The notes below the pieces were generated by a model. It was not told the DNA's origin, ran no database searches, and worked only from the letters and a program-made list of their open reading frames with translations. Source: Agrobacterium tumefaciens str. B6 (GTDB lineage Bacteria > Pseudomonadota > Alphaproteobacteria > Rhizobiales > Rhizobiaceae). Taken from it: 64,000 bases of DNA. Shown here one piece after another: positions 52,608-63,428 of the stretch. The stretch spans positions 61,030 to 125,029 of the forward strand of contig NZ_LMVK01000010.1 of NCBI RefSeq assembly GCF_001541315.1. Direction: 5' to 3'. Position 1 is the first letter of the stretch; each line of letters opens with the position of its first letter. The translations under genes were made by a program, and so were the position numbers.

Positions 52608-52973
52608 TTTTGTTCCCTCTGGTCGCGGTGTGGCGAAGACCCGGGTGCTGACGGCACCGCGACCGCCAGCGCCTTTATTGAGGCTTAATAATTGCTTTCT
52701 GGCCGTTCCGTTTGCGGCAGATTCTGGCGTATTGAGGATGGCAATTATCAATCAATTATCCGGTCCCGCGAATGCGAGCCTGAAATCCGTGGTGTGGAGA
52801 CACCGAATTCGCCGCGCCCCTGCGCTCGCGCATCCCAATATTTCGGAAGAACGGAACTTTTTCAGTATTTGAAGAAACCCGGGGGAACAATAAACGGAAG
52901 TTTCTGTTTTCTTGGACTTTTATCTTGTTCTGTATTACGGGAGATTTCCTCTCGGTTTTTGTGGTGATGTTGA
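52608..52973. other. 366-nt divergent promoter region
   Basis: This gap separates the betaine-type operon (minus) from the hybrid kinase (plus). No gene longer than a few dozen codons looks real. The 52860-52975 half is AT-rich and should hold the kinase promoter. A GGAAC at 52884 is followed 16 nt later by TGTT, similar to an EcfG-type promoter (GGAAC-N16/17-CGTT) but imperfect. Confidence 0.4.
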
Positions 52974-55949
52974 ATGACCAATCTTCGTGCTGCCCCGGTA
53001 TGGCCGATCGGTGGTGGTGAAACGGGTGAGCTTGTGCGCCGCTTCGACTGGTCGAAGACATCGCTCGGTCCTATTTGCGAATGGCCGCAAAATCTGAGGC
53101 AAAAGGCTAATTCCGTCGTCAATTCCCCCATTCCGCAGGTGCTGATGTGGGGCAGGGATCACGTGATGATCTACAATGACGGCTATGCGGAGATCGCCGG
53201 CAATTATCACCCGCGGGCGCTGGGCGGAACGGTGCCCGGCATCTGGCCGGAAATATGGGACTGGAACAGCCGTATTCTGGAAGCCGGTTTTCGCGGTGAG
53301 GTCATGGCCTATCGCGACCAGCCGATGACGCTGATGCGACATGGCCTGCCGGAAGAGGTGATCTTCGATCTGTTCTACACGCCGATCTACAATGAGGGCG
53401 GCACGGTGGACGGCGTTTTGTGTACCGTGCTCGAAAATACCGACAAGGTGAAGGCCGTGGAGGCGCTGGAGCAGAGCCGCAAGGAACTAAGCCGGCTCAC
53501 CAATGCCCTGCCCATTCTGGTCGGGTATGTCGATCGTGACTACGTTTATAAATTCGCCAATGACGGCTATCTGGAATGGTTCGGCCGCCGCGCCGAGGAG
53601 GTGATCGGCCGCAGCGTTCCCGAAATCGTCGGCGAGGCGTTTTTTGAGGCGCGCAGGGCCTATCTGGATCGTGCGCTCGCCGGCGAGAAGATCGTTTCCG
53701 ACACCGTGATCCGCAGGCCCGACGGCACCATGCGCGCCGCCGAAATCCGCTATGTGCCGCGCTATATCACGGATGGCTCCATCGATGGCATCTATGTGCT
53801 GATCATCGATATCGAGGACCGCAAGCGCTCGGAACAGGAAATCCTCATCAGCAACAACCGTTTCCGTGCGGCGGTGGATGCGGTGCACGGCGTGCTGTGG
53901 ACCAACAGCGCCGATGGCAGGATGCTGGGCGAGCAGCCTGCCTGGGCGGCGCTGACGGGCCAGACTCCGGAAGAATATCAGGGCTTTGGCTGGGCGGACG
54001 CCGTCCACCCGGAGGACAGGCAGGGGTCTGTCGAAAGCTGGAACAGCGCGGTCGCGGAAAAGTCGACCTATGTCTGGGAACACCGCGTGCGCCGTCACGA
54101 CGGCGTCTACCGCACTTTTTTGATCCGCGGCGTGCCGATTTTCGACAAGTCCAGCGCCATTACCGAATGGGTCGGCGTTCACACTGACATAACCGAGCAG
54201 CGGCGGGCCGAAGACACCCTCAAGGAACATGCCAGCAATCTCGAGCGCGAAATTCGCCACCGCATCCGGGCGGAAGAGCAGCTTCGGCAATTGAACGAAA
54301 GCCTTGAAGCCCGTGTCGAGGCGGAAATGGCGGAGCGCCGCCAGACCGAAAAGGCCCTGCAGCAGGCGCAGAAGATGGAATCCATCGGCCAGCTGACCGG
54401 CGGCGTCGCGCATGATTTCAACAATCTTCTGCAGGTGATCGCTGGCAATCTGCAATTGCTCTCCAAGGATGTGATCGGCAACGAGCGCGCCGAAAGGCGG
54501 CTGGAAAATGCGCTGGCCGGCGTCCATCGCGGCGCAAAGCTGGCTAACCAGCTGCTGGCCTTCGGCCGTCGCCAGGCGCTGGAACCGCGCGTCATCAATA
54601 TTTCCCGTTTCGTGACCGGCATGGACGATCTGCTTCGCCGTTCGCTCGGTGAGGCGATCGAGGTGGAGGTTATCACCTCGGGCGGTCTCTGGAACACCTA
54701 TGCCGATCCCAACCAGGTGGAAAATGCGCTTCTCAACCTCGCCATCAATGCGCGCGACGCCATGGAAGGGCACGGCAAGCTGACCATTGAAGTGGGCAAT
54801 GCGGTGCTCGACCGCGATTATGCCCGCAAGCATTCGGAGGTTTCGGCGGGGCAATATGTCATGCTCGCCGTCACCGATACCGGGTCGGGCATGTCGCCGG
54901 AGATCCTCGAAAAAGTCTTCGAGCCGTTCTTTTCGACCAAACCGGAGGGCAAAGGCACCGGTCTCGGCCTTTCGATGGTCTATGGTTTTGCAAAACAGTC
55001 CAGCGGCCACGTCAACATCTATAGCGAGGTGGGGCAGGGCACGACGGTGAAGATGTATCTGCCGCGCTCCGCCGCCGATGAGGACCGGGAAGTAGTGATG
55101 CCGACCGGCCCCGTGGAGGGCGGAACGGAAACCATTCTTGTGGTGGAAGATGACGAGGAAGTGCGCAACACCGTCGTCGAGACGCTGAGCGATCTCGGTT
55201 ACCGGGTGCTCACCGCCCGTGATGCGCAGGCCGGTTTGACGGTGGTGGAAAGCGGCATTCCGATCGATGTCATCTTCACCGACGTGGTAATGCCCGGGCC
55301 TTTGAAAAGCCGGGAAATGGCGCGCCGCGCGCAGGAAAGGCTGCCCAACCTCGCCGTTCTCTTCACCTCGGGTTACACCGAAAACTCCATCGTGCATGGC
55401 GGCAAGCTGGATGCCGGGGTGGAGCTTCTCTCCAAGCCCTATACGCGCGAAGCGCTGGCACGGCGCATCCGCCATGTGATTGCCAACCGCAAGCAGGTTT
55501 CTTTGGCGAGAGCGCGGCCGGCAGTTGCGCCGGGTTATTCCAAGCCTTCCGAACCGGTGAGGACGGTCGAAAACGAAAACCGGTCCATACGCGTCCTTCT
55601 GGTCGAAGATGACGAGCTGATCCGGATGAATTCGACGGAGATGCTGGCGGAGAGCGGCTTTGCCGTCGTCGAGGCCGGAAATGCGGCTCAGGCGCTGAAG
55701 GTGATCGAGGCAGACCGCATAGATGTTCTCGTCACCGATCTCGGTCTGCCCGACATGAAGGGCGGCGAGCTGGCGGTGGAGGCTCTGCGCCGCAAGCCGG
55801 GGCTTGCCATCGTGTTTGCGACGGGCGACAGCCATTTGCCGGAAGGGGCGCCCGAAAGCGCGGTGCTGCTCACCAAGCCCTATGACGAACAGCAGATCGT
55901 TTCGGCGGTCGAGCAGGCCCATACGGCAAAGAGCGCCGTGGCGGAATAG
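52974..55949 (+). CDS. Hybrid sensor histidine kinase: PAS x3, HisKA, HATPase, two receivers
   Basis: The 991-residue protein is soluble. An N-terminal PAS-like domain (about residues 40-160, [23 protein letters not shown]) is followed by a second PAS (about 175-295) and a third (about 300-425, ending [12 protein letters not shown]). Next come a coiled coil, HisKA with the phospho-acceptor in [14 protein letters not shown] (about residue 480) and a HATPase ([21 protein letters not shown]). Two receivers end it: Asp in [10 protein letters not shown] and Asp in [10 protein letters not shown], each with a following Lys-Pro. Two receivers on one chain suggest a branched phosphorelay. No cognate partner gene is adjacent. 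Confidence 0.92.
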   Translation: MTNLRAAPVWPIGGGETGELVRRFDWSKTSLGPICEWPQNLRQKANSVVNSPIPQVLMWGRDHVMIYNDGYAEIAGNYHPRALGGTVPGIWPEIWDWNSRILEAGFRGEVMAYRDQPMTLMRHGLPEEVIFDLFYTPIYNEGGTVDGVLCTVLENTDKVKAVEALEQSRKELSRLTNALPILVGYVDRDYVYKFANDGYLEWFGRRAEEVIGRSVPEIVGEAFFEARRAYLDRALAGEKIVSDTVIRRPDGTMRAAEIRYVPRYITDGSIDGIYVLIIDIEDRKRSEQEILISNNRFRAAVDAVHGVLWTNSADGRMLGEQPAWAALTGQTPEEYQGFGWADAVHPEDRQGSVESWNSAVAEKSTYVWEHRVRRHDGVYRTFLIRGVPIFDKSSAITEWVGVHTDITEQRRAEDTLKEHASNLEREIRHRIRAEEQLRQLNESLEARVEAEMAERRQTEKALQQAQKMESIGQLTGGVAHDFNNLLQVIAGNLQLLSKDVIGNERAERRLENALAGVHRGAKLANQLLAFGRRQALEPRVINISRFVTGMDDLLRRSLGEAIEVEVITSGGLWNTYADPNQVENALLNLAINARDAMEGHGKLTIEVGNAVLDRDYARKHSEVSAGQYVMLAVTDTGSGMSPEILEKVFEPFFSTKPEGKGTGLGLSMVYGFAKQSSGHVNIYSEVGQGTTVKMYLPRSAADEDREVVMPTGPVEGGTETILVVEDDEEVRNTVVETLSDLGYRVLTARDAQAGLTVVESGIPIDVIFTDVVMPGPLKSREMARRAQERLPNLAVLFTSGYTENSIVHGGKLDAGVELLSKPYTREALARRIRHVIANRKQVSLARARPAVAPGYSKPSEPVRTVENENRSIRVLLVEDDELIRMNSTEMLAESGFAVVEAGNAAQALKVIEADRIDVLVTDLGLPDMKGGELAVEALRRKPGLAIVFATGDSHLPEGAPESAVLLTKPYDEQQIVSAVEQAHTAKSAVAE

Positions 55950-55973
55950 TACGCCCGCCGCTTTGTTGCCGGC

Positions 55974-56918
55974 TCAGTAACCTCTGATCATGTCAACCGT
56001 TTCCGGCAGCCTGCCGGTCTCGCGCCATGCGCGAACATTGCCCGCGACGATCCGCGCCGAACTTTCGCGGCTTGTCGGGGCGGAAATATGCGGCAGGACC
56101 GTGACTTTCGGGTGCTGCCAGAATGGCGAAGCCGTGGGCAGCGGCTCCTGTTCGAAGACATCGAGAACGGCATGCGAAAGGCGGCCGGAATCGAGCGCCG
56201 CGATCAGGTCGTCGGCGACGATGACCGCACCGCGGGCGAAGTTGATCAGCGCCGCCCCTTGTTTCATTGCGGCGAGACGGCCGGCATCGAGAAGGCCACG
56301 CGTCGCGTCGGTGAGCGGGACGAGGCAGACGAGAATGTCGCTTTTTTCCAGCAGGGCTTGCAGCCCGGCATCGCCGGTCAGCGTTTCCACGCCTTCGATC
56401 ACCTTGGCCGAGCGGCTCCAGCCGACGACGTTGAAGCCCGCATGGGTGAGGCGTTCGGCTGCAGCGGTGCCAAGCGCTCCAAGGCCAAGGAGACCGATGG
56501 TCATCTCGCCGGGATGGCGGTAGTCCAGCTCCTGCCAAAGGGCCTTTTGCTGGTTTTCACGATAGGCCGGCATGTCGCGCTGCAGATAGTAGGTCCATGC
56601 CAGAACGGCTTCGGCCATCACGCGGGAAAGCTCCGGGTCCTTCAGCCGGACGATGGGGGGAGCCTTGTCGCCCAGCTCCAGCACCAGCCGCTCGACGCCC
56701 GCCCACAGGCTGTGAATCCATGTGAGGCCCGGAAGCGCGGCGATATCGGCGGGATCGGGATTAGCGACGATGGCAAAGTCCACTGCCCGTCGCTGTTCGT
56801 CCGTCAATTCGGAGAAGGAGAGGATGTCCTCCTGCGGCATGGCGGCGCGTAGCGCCTGTTTCCAGACGGCTTCCGTTTCCGCATTCATCCGTGAAACAAA
56901 GGCGATGGGTGATGGCAT
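55974..56918 (-). CDS. Glyoxylate/hydroxypyruvate reductase A (GhrA-like)
   Basis: The 314-residue D-2-hydroxyacid dehydrogenase has the NAD(P)-binding GLLGLGALGTAAAERL, the Arg-containing FARGAVIVADDLIAAL, LDVFEQEPLPTASPFW and the catalytic His in LPHISAPT. The overall layout fits GhrA, which reduces glyoxylate and hydroxypyruvate. The stop lies 24 nt from the convergent hybrid kinase stop. The electron donor cannot be told confidently. Confidence 0.88.
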   Translation of the reverse strand: MPSPIAFVSRMNAETEAVWKQALRAAMPQEDILSFSELTDEQRRAVDFAIVANPDPADIAALPGLTWIHSLWAGVERLVLELGDKAPPIVRLKDPELSRVMAEAVLAWTYYLQRDMPAYRENQQKALWQELDYRHPGEMTIGLLGLGALGTAAAERLTHAGFNVVGWSRSAKVIEGVETLTGDAGLQALLEKSDILVCLVPLTDATRGLLDAGRLAAMKQGAALINFARGAVIVADDLIAALDSGRLSHAVLDVFEQEPLPTASPFWQHPKVTVLPHISAPTSRESSARIVAGNVRAWRETGRLPETVDMIRGY

Positions 56919-57014
56919 GGGACTGATCCTGCTTGCGATTTTAGCTTTACGCCATCAATGCGCAATTTCGGGGGGCAATACCATGGGTTTATCGTTCGAA
57001 TCTTCCACAGAATA

Positions 57015-57042
57015 AAACGGCCCGGTTTTCACCGGGCCGTTT
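57015..57042 (-). terminator. Rho-independent terminator of the exo operon
   Basis: AAACGGCCCGGT and ACCGGGCCGTTT pair perfectly over 12 bp with the 4-nt loop TTTC. It begins 5 nt after the exoP stop and on the minus strand ends in TTTTATT, giving a clear intrinsic terminator. Confidence 0.9.
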
Positions 57043-57047
57043 CACGA

Positions 57048-59396
57048 TTACGCCTCTTCCTTCACCGGCGGCTTCGCATCGCCGTAATAGGCCGAGAATT
57101 TCTCGTGATAGTGCTCCGAACCACCGGGGCCGGCATAACGCTGCAGTTCCGTCATGTCGGTCTTGTTCAGCACGATGCCGAGCGTCTTGTTGGCGATCTG
57201 CGGCTCGTTGGCCATCAGGTTCTGCACCATCTGGATCGGCGTCTTGCCCCATTCGGTGACGAAGACGAAACCGTCCACCTGCGGTGCAAAGGCCTTGGCA
57301 TCGATGACGGGGACGACAGGCGCCAGGTCGACGATGATGTAATCGCAGGCCTCGCGCGCCGAGTCGATGAATTTGCGCATGCCGGAGGAGGACAACAACT
57401 CGCTCGAATGGGCGAACTGGTTGCTGGTCGAAACCGGCAGGATGCCCATTTTCGTGCGCGTATCGACCTTTACCGCCTGCGTCCACGGAATTTCATCGAG
57501 CACAACTTCCACCAGGCCGGCGGATTGCCGCGTCGTCAGCATGCGGCTGAGGCCGGGATTGCGGATATCCGCATCGACGACGAGGGTGCGCTTGCCGGTG
57601 GAGGCGATCAGACCGGCGAGATTGAGCGCCACGACCGACTTGCCCTCGTTCGGCAGGCAGGAAATGACGCCGATGACCCGGCATTGACGTTCCTGAATGA
57701 CGACATCCGCGGTCAGCTTCACGTTGCGCAACGTTTCCGCGAAACTGGAGCGCGGGCTATCGACGGCAAGGCGCAGCATTTTCTGGAACGAGACCTGCCC
57801 GCTTTCGTCAAGCGTGGCATGTTCGCCGCCGGGGGTGGCGGCGCTGGTGCCGGCCTTGGCGTTTTCCACGCCTCTTTCCCCGATGAAGGGGAGGTAGCCG
57901 AGAAAGCGCATGCGCAGATTGTCGCGCACGTCATTGCCGGTGTGGAAGAAGCGGTCCCGGAACTCGAGAAGCGCCGCGATACCCCCGCCCAGCATCAGGC
58001 CGAGAACGACCGAAAGCGCCATGGTCATGGTCTTTTTCGGACTGGAAGGCGATGTCGGCAGGCCCGCTTCGGAGATGATGCGTGCCTTGGCGATCGGCAG
58101 TGACTGCTTTTGCGAGGCTTCCTCGAAGCGGCCGAGATAGGACTGATAGAGGGTGCGCAGCGCCGTGGACCGCTGTTCGAGTTCACGCAGCTGCACCATG
58201 GTGATGTTGGCTTGAGAATTGCGACCAGCTACCTTGTCGATACTGTCACGCAACGACTGCACGCGCGAATTGGCAACGTCGACCTCGTTCTTGAAGCTGC
58301 CGGTCAGCTGCTGCAATTCCTGGAAGATTTGCTGCGAAATCTCTTTTTTCTCGGCGTCGAGCGCGGCCGCCTGCGGATGGTCGGCGCCGAATTGCTGGAC
58401 GATGCCGCGCTGCCTGTCGGAAATGGTGATGTAGCGCTTGCGCAAATCCTGAATGACCGAGTTGTCGGTATCACGGGCCGACACGACGGCATTGTCGACA
58501 GCTGTCTCCGGCCCGCGGTCGATAATCGACTTGTACTGGCTGTAGCGGGCAGAGGCAGTAGCTGCATCCGCCTGTGCGGAAATCAGTTGGCCATTAAGAT
58601 CGGCAAGCTGGCTTTCCGACATAAGCTCACCGCGTGAGGATACGATATTGTTGTCAGACCTGTATTTCTGAACTGCAAGCTCGGCGGCCTGGGCGCGCTG
58701 GTTGAGGTCGGTCATGCGTTCCTGCAACCATACAGAAGCGCGCTCGCTGGCGTCGAAATTGGCGTTCAGCTGTTCGGTGAGGTAGGCCTGCGCATAGGTC
58801 TTGGCGATCTGCGCTGCCAGCTGACGGTCGGTCGAGCGGGTGGAGATGGCGATGACGGAGCTGCGGCCGACACGTTCCACCGTCAAGGACTGCTGCAGCA
58901 CGGCGGCGGCCTTTTCGCGGCGTCCGGCGCGGATTGCGGCTTCGGAGACGGGCGGATCGCCCGGCAGGACGAGATCAAGGATACCACGCACGGAGGTTTT
59001 GACGAGTTCGACCGGCGACATCGGCGGATTGACGATGATGTCATTCTCGTCGAACTTGGCCTTGTCGACTACTGTCAGCGCCATTTCCTTGGATTTCAGA
59101 ATTTCCACGGCGCTGGCGATGCGGTTGTCGACGATCTGGGCGGCGGGCACCGGCGATTCCTCTTCCGCATAACGGGAAAGGCTTTCATCCAGCAGCACCT
59201 GCGTCATCGCGGTGTAAACGGGGGTCGCAAGCACCAGATAAAGGCCGGCCAGAACCACGGCGGCAATGACGGAGGCGGCAATGACATTGGCACGACGCAC
59301 CACGGCGGCCCACAGGCGGTCGAGGTCGATGAACGTGTCGGAATCCTTGCCGGACTCCGGAAAACCGATATTGGATTTAAAGGTCTTGTGGTGCAT
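57048..59396 (-). CDS. exoP: ExoP, succinoglycan chain-length/export tyrosine kinase
   Basis: The 782-residue protein has an N-terminal Wzz domain with two membrane helices (about residues 37-57 and a second near 465-490), a long periplasmic coiled coil between them, and a cytoplasmic BY-kinase. Walker A is SCLPNEGKS, Walker A' is TLVVDADIRNP and Walker B is YIIVDLAPVV. The C-terminus is Tyr-rich (YAGPGGSEHYHEKFSAYYGDA), the normal autophosphorylation cluster. It matches ExoP of Sinorhizobium in length (about 786) and role: polymerisation and export of succinoglycan. Start at 59396 avoids an unsupported 15-residue extension. Confidence 0.95.
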   Translation of the reverse strand: MHHKTFKSNIGFPESGKDSDTFIDLDRLWAAVVRRANVIAASVIAAVVLAGLYLVLATPVYTAMTQVLLDESLSRYAEEESPVPAAQIVDNRIASAVEILKSKEMALTVVDKAKFDENDIIVNPPMSPVELVKTSVRGILDLVLPGDPPVSEAAIRAGRREKAAAVLQQSLTVERVGRSSVIAISTRSTDRQLAAQIAKTYAQAYLTEQLNANFDASERASVWLQERMTDLNQRAQAAELAVQKYRSDNNIVSSRGELMSESQLADLNGQLISAQADAATASARYSQYKSIIDRGPETAVDNAVVSARDTDNSVIQDLRKRYITISDRQRGIVQQFGADHPQAAALDAEKKEISQQIFQELQQLTGSFKNEVDVANSRVQSLRDSIDKVAGRNSQANITMVQLRELEQRSTALRTLYQSYLGRFEEASQKQSLPIAKARIISEAGLPTSPSSPKKTMTMALSVVLGLMLGGGIAALLEFRDRFFHTGNDVRDNLRMRFLGYLPFIGERGVENAKAGTSAATPGGEHATLDESGQVSFQKMLRLAVDSPRSSFAETLRNVKLTADVVIQERQCRVIGVISCLPNEGKSVVALNLAGLIASTGKRTLVVDADIRNPGLSRMLTTRQSAGLVEVVLDEIPWTQAVKVDTRTKMGILPVSTSNQFAHSSELLSSSGMRKFIDSAREACDYIIVDLAPVVPVIDAKAFAPQVDGFVFVTEWGKTPIQMVQNLMANEPQIANKTLGIVLNKTDMTELQRYAGPGGSEHYHEKFSAYYGDAKPPVKEEA

Positions 59397-59503
59397 GGAC
59401 CTACCTTGTGAATTAAAAATGGTACGCGGGAAGCCGAGCAAACTCGCCTTCCCGCCCCCCGTTATTGGTGCGCCGGCCGCCTCCCCCGGCGGCGCGATTA
59501 AAG

Positions 59504-60409
59504 TCAGGCCGCCTGGACGCGGCTTTCGTGGTTCGCCACCAGTTCCTTCACCGAAGCGAGAACCTGGGCTTCCATGTCGGCGCGCAGCAGCGAGAAGGCG
59601 ACGTTTGCGGCAATGAAGCCCTGCTTGCTGCCGCAGTCGAAGGTGCGACCGCTATATTTCTGCGCATGGAAAGACTGCTTTTCCGCAAGCCGCCTCATGC
59701 CGTCGGTCAACTGGATTTCATTGCCCGCGCCGCGCTCCTGCTTGGCGAGAATATCGAAGATTTCCGGCTGCAGGATGTAACGGCCATTCAGGTAATAATT
59801 CGAAGGCGCCTTGGATGGTTCCGGCTTTTCGACCATTTCGGTGACCGCAAAGCCATGATTGACCTTCTGGCCGACGCCGACGACGCCATAGGACGACACT
59901 TCCTGGGGCAGGCATTCCTCGACGCCGAGAATATTGCCGCCGACTTCGTCATAAAGCTCCATCAGCCCGGCAATGCAGCCGCGTGCGCCATAGGACACCA
60001 TGTCAGGCAGAAGCAGCGCGAAAGGCTCCTTGCCCACCAGTTCGCGAGCACACCAGACGGCGTGGCCGAGACCAAGCGGCACCTGCTGGCGCGTATAGCT
60101 GACGGTGCCGGCAACCGGCAGCATCTTTTCAAGCTGCAGTACCTGCACGGTCTTGCCGGAGCGGGTCAGCGTATTGATGAGTTCAGGCGCGCTGTCGAAA
60201 TAGTCTTCGATGGCGGTCTTGTTGCGGCTCGTGACGAAAATGATGTGTTCGATACCGGCCTGCATGGCTTCGTCGACAGCATATTGCACGACCGGACGGT
60301 CGACGATCGTCAGCATTTCCTTTGGCATCGCCTTGGTGGCGGGCAAAAACCGCGTGCCGTTGCCGGCTACCGGAATGACGGCTTTTCTGACAGTTTTGTT
60401 CAGGTCCAT
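59504..60409 (-). CDS. exoN: UTP-glucose-1-phosphate uridylyltransferase ExoN
   Basis: The 301-residue nucleotidyltransferase has the [16 protein letters not shown] core ([20 protein letters not shown]) and the GalU strings [15 protein letters not shown] and [13 protein letters not shown]. It makes UDP-glucose for succinoglycan. ATG at 60409 has AAGGAG 6 nt upstream. It precedes exoP by 107 nt and follows exoO by 67 nt. Confidence 0.95.
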   Translation of the reverse strand: MDLNKTVRKAVIPVAGNGTRFLPATKAMPKEMLTIVDRPVVQYAVDEAMQAGIEHIIFVTSRNKTAIEDYFDSAPELINTLTRSGKTVQVLQLEKMLPVAGTVSYTRQQVPLGLGHAVWCARELVGKEPFALLLPDMVSYGARGCIAGLMELYDEVGGNILGVEECLPQEVSSYGVVGVGQKVNHGFAVTEMVEKPEPSKAPSNYYLNGRYILQPEIFDILAKQERGAGNEIQLTDGMRRLAEKQSFHAQKYSGRTFDCGSKQGFIAANVAFSLLRADMEAQVLASVKELVANHESRVQAA

Positions 60410-60476
60410 CGCGTTCTCCTTCATCAAGGTTTGATCTGTCCCCAGTCCCCGCGCAGATTTCGTCTACGCGTAAATT

Positions 60477-61472
60477 TCACGAAATCTGTCTTTTCACCCC
60501 TGTATTTGCTCCGGGCGCAAACATGGCGTCCCGCAGCCTCCTCAGCCGCACTGCAATCGGCATTCTTAAGTGCCCCAGCACGGCAGGATCTCGGATTGTG
60601 GTCTTCAAGGCGCCCAGTACCGAGCGGCTCTTGATGTTTTCCACCAATGTCAAAAAATTATGCGCCAGCCGCAGGCTGCGGGCTCTCGCCTGCTGCGCAT
60701 CCATGGCGGCGGGCAGCAGAGTGTAATGGCTCAGGAATTCCTGATCCGCCCGCATCATCGCTTCGACGTGATGAAGTTCAAGCACGCGCGAAATCGAGCC
60801 TTCGCGGATATTGTAAATGTAACCCGGCTTCGGTTCGATGACGCAGAGGCCGCCGGCGGCGAGCGCCGAGGCGAGCAGGATATAATCCTCGCCGATGCGG
60901 ATATCCTCGCGGAAGCGCAGTGCCTCGCTATTGAGGAAATCGCGCCGGAACATCGGTTTCATGTAGCCGAAATTGAAGGTGGAGCGGAACAGGATGTTGG
61001 AGGAAATGAAGTCCTCGAGCGTGAGGGCGGATCGTTCCTCCAGAAACTCTTCCGGAAACATCGTCTCCATCGGTCTGCCGTCGGTATAGACGACATCGAG
61101 ATTATCGACAGCGATGTCAGCATTGGCGGCCTCCGCCCGGCACATCATGCAGGCGGAACGCTCCGGGCGGATGACGTCGTCGGAATCGAGCACGGCGATC
61201 CAGCGTCCCGTCGCGGCCTCGATGCCGGCATTGCGTGCACCACCCGGACCGCGGTTTTCTTCGAGCGCAAGCAGGCGGATGCGGGGATCGATGGCGGCAA
61301 TCGCCTCAACGAAGGGGATGGTATCGTCGGCGGAACGATCGTCGACGACGATGACCTCCAGCGTCACACCCTGCTGGTCGAGCGCGCTTTGAACGGCGGC
61401 TTCGATCGTATCGGCGGCATTATAGGCGGCGATGACGAAGCTGATATCGGGCGGGGAGGTGAGATTTTCCAT
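60477..61472 (-). CDS. exoO: ExoO, succinoglycan beta-1,6-glucosyltransferase
   Basis: The 331-residue GT2 glycosyltransferase opens with ISFVIAAYNAADTIEAAVQSALDQ, then VIVVDDRSADDT and the metal/nucleotide DxD in AVLDSDDVIRP. RIGEDYILLASAL is the later acceptor-side motif. By cluster order and the known Sinorhizobium pathway it adds the fourth glucose. Its start ATG shares one base with the exoM stop (TGATG), so translation is coupled. Naming rests on position plus family. Confidence 0.87.
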   Translation of the reverse strand: MENLTSPPDISFVIAAYNAADTIEAAVQSALDQQGVTLEVIVVDDRSADDTIPFVEAIAAIDPRIRLLALEENRGPGGARNAGIEAATGRWIAVLDSDDVIRPERSACMMCRAEAANADIAVDNLDVVYTDGRPMETMFPEEFLEERSALTLEDFISSNILFRSTFNFGYMKPMFRRDFLNSEALRFREDIRIGEDYILLASALAAGGLCVIEPKPGYIYNIREGSISRVLELHHVEAMMRADQEFLSHYTLLPAAMDAQQARARSLRLAHNFLTLVENIKSRSVLGALKTTIRDPAVLGHLRMPIAVRLRRLRDAMFAPGANTGVKRQIS

Positions 61473-62416
61473 CAGGTCGCCTCCACCGCGCCATACTGGC
61501 GGATTTCGCGCACACCGAATGCGCCGCTCATCGAACCCATATGCAGCGCGCCACGCAGCGCATAACGGTTGCGGCGCACGGCGTTGAAGCCGTTCAAGGC
61601 GGCGAATACGCCACAATACAGCACTTTCGAACCTGCCTTCAGCACCTGAACCACACGGCGTGCACCGGGTTTCTTTTCAGCCAACACGCGGCCGTGGGTC
61701 TGGCCGGAGCGGAAGCGGCGTTTGGCCAGCCACATGAAGCTTGCCCGATTTTCCGGAACCGGCTCCGACAAGACGGCGTCTTCAGCAAAGACGATACGGC
61801 CGCCTGCGGCGTGAAGATGCGAGAAGAAATGGGTGTCCTCGCCGCCGCTCTGGCCGAGCGCCAGCGCGAAGCGCCGGCCCTTGACCGAGGGCGCATCCAT
61901 CTTGAGCAGCGTGTTGCAGGTATAGCCGGTGATGATCTCGCCATTGACCCACACCGGAACTGTCGAATGGAAATCGCCGCGTTTCATCCAGCCCGGCGCA
62001 TTGTCCCGGTAAACCGCCGTCACGGGGCCGAGGACGGTTTCCGCACCGGTCTCGTCGGCTTTTTCCAGAAGGGCGGCCAGCCAATGCGGCGGGGCGGTCT
62101 CGTCATCATCGATAAAGGCCAGATAATCCGCGCTGCATTCCGACAGGCAGGCATTGCGGGCAATCGAAATATTCGATTTCGGGCAATGAACATAGGTGAT
62201 CTCGAAGGGTGCGGTTTCACGCAGGCGATCGACGCTTGCCTTGGCGCTCGGCTCTTCATCATTATCCGCCACAATCAGGCGAACTTTCACGCCTTCCGGC
62301 ACATCCAGCTCGAAGAGTGACAGAAGTGTGGCGACGAGCGCCGGGCGTCTGTAGGTGCAGATGCCGATATCGACGGTCTTGAGATTTTGCGTGCCGGTGA
62401 CGGTGTTGTCGGTCAT
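61472..62416 (-). CDS. exoM: ExoM, succinoglycan beta-1,4-glucosyltransferase
   Basis: The 314-residue GT2 enzyme has VDIGICTYRRPALVATLLSLF, VRLIVADNDEEPSAK, the DxD region LAFIDDDETAPPHWL and QSGGEDTHFFSHLHAAGG. In the known pathway ExoM adds the third glucose of the repeat. Its start overlaps the exoA stop by 4 nt (ATGA) and its stop overlaps exoO. A longer upstream frame runs into exoA and is ignored. Confidence 0.88.
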   Translation of the reverse strand: MTDNTVTGTQNLKTVDIGICTYRRPALVATLLSLFELDVPEGVKVRLIVADNDEEPSAKASVDRLRETAPFEITYVHCPKSNISIARNACLSECSADYLAFIDDDETAPPHWLAALLEKADETGAETVLGPVTAVYRDNAPGWMKRGDFHSTVPVWVNGEIITGYTCNTLLKMDAPSVKGRRFALALGQSGGEDTHFFSHLHAAGGRIVFAEDAVLSEPVPENRASFMWLAKRRFRSGQTHGRVLAEKKPGARRVVQVLKAGSKVLYCGVFAALNGFNAVRRNRYALRGALHMGSMSGAFGVREIRQYGAVEAT

Positions 62417-63411
62417 GAGACAGCCTTTCTTCCCCGGAATTTCAGGAGTTCCAGCCAGAAGCCGGTGGACCAGGCCAGATGCATCACCATCGCCGAAAAG
62501 GCGGCGAGCGGGCCGTATGGGTTTTGCTGACCTATTGCCATCCACAAGCCATAACCCACACATGCGGCGATCCAGAGGCCGAGCGGAATAAGTGCTGCCC
62601 AATGCACGAGCGACAGCAGCGCGAGAATGAAAACCGGCAGGACGGCGAGCGGAATCATCTGGCGGATTTTCGGGATCGAGCGATGTTTCAGGAGGTTCTT
62701 TGCCCGGCCACGGCCATAGGCGAGATATTGCCTGAACAGCGGCATGACGCTTGCGCGCGGATAATAGGTCATGCGGGTCTTGTCGGTCATCCAGAGGCGG
62801 AAACCGGATTTGCGTAGCCGGAAATCCAGTTCGGCATCCTCGTTATGGCTGAAGCTCTCGTCATAACCGCCCACCGCATCGAAAGCGGCGATCCGCATCA
62901 GCGCGTGGTGGCCATGGTCGATCCAGTGGCCTTTGGCGCCTTCGCGGTGCTTGGAGCCGCCATTGCCGAGCTTGGAATTCTGGGCGATGGCCGTCGCCTT
63001 CTGGAAAAGGCCGTGGCCGACCGTATCCATGGCGACGACGACGGAATCCGCGCCGGTGCGCTCGGCGTCCTCGATCAGCCTCTGGCAATAATCATCGGGA
63101 TAATCGCCATGGGCGTCGATGCGGATGAGGTAATCAAAATCCTCGCCGAAGGTGGCGACGGCAAGATTGATACCGGCGCTCTGGATGCGCTTCGGATTGG
63201 CGAGAAGCGTGACGCGATCGTCCTTTGCGGCAAATGCGGAAACGATATCGCGGGTTCCATCCGTGCTGCCGCCATCGGCGACCACGATGCGGAAGAGACG
63301 CCCCTGCATCGCATCGGTAAATTTGACAAGCAGCCCCTCGATCGTCTTCGCCTCATTGAGGCAGGGTATGACGATCAGCGTTCTGATGCCGGAATGACCA
63401 AGACCTTCCAT
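62413..63411 (-). CDS. exoA: ExoA, succinoglycan beta-1,3-glucosyltransferase
   Basis: The 332-residue GT2 enzyme has TLIVIPCLNEAKTIEGLL, RIVVADGGSTDGT, the DxD-like RIDAHGDYPDDY, HNEDAELDFRLRKSGFRLW and three C-terminal membrane helices. In Sinorhizobium ExoA adds the first glucose to the lipid-linked galactose. ATG at 63411 has AGGGGG 6 nt upstream and lies 17 nt after the exoL stop. Confidence 0.9.
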   Translation of the reverse strand: MEGLGHSGIRTLIVIPCLNEAKTIEGLLVKFTDAMQGRLFRIVVADGGSTDGTRDIVSAFAAKDDRVTLLANPKRIQSAGINLAVATFGEDFDYLIRIDAHGDYPDDYCQRLIEDAERTGADSVVVAMDTVGHGLFQKATAIAQNSKLGNGGSKHREGAKGHWIDHGHHALMRIAAFDAVGGYDESFSHNEDAELDFRLRKSGFRLWMTDKTRMTYYPRASVMPLFRQYLAYGRGRAKNLLKHRSIPKIRQMIPLAVLPVFILALLSLVHWAALIPLGLWIAACVGYGLWMAIGQQNPYGPLAAFSAMVMHLAWSTGFWLELLKFRGRKAVS

Positions 63412-63428
63412 GATTTGCCCCCTACGCA

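Noticed and set aside
52884..52908. EcfG-type promoter before the hybrid kinase
   Set aside because: GGAAC is followed at 16 nt by TGTT rather than CGTT. One mismatch in a four-base box is too weak to call as a promoter feature.
53487..55922. 811-codon open frame antisense to the hybrid kinase
   Set aside because: It mirrors a real high-GC gene whose PAS, HisKA, HATPase and receiver motifs are clear. The antisense product has no domain and is rich in Arg, His and Gly.
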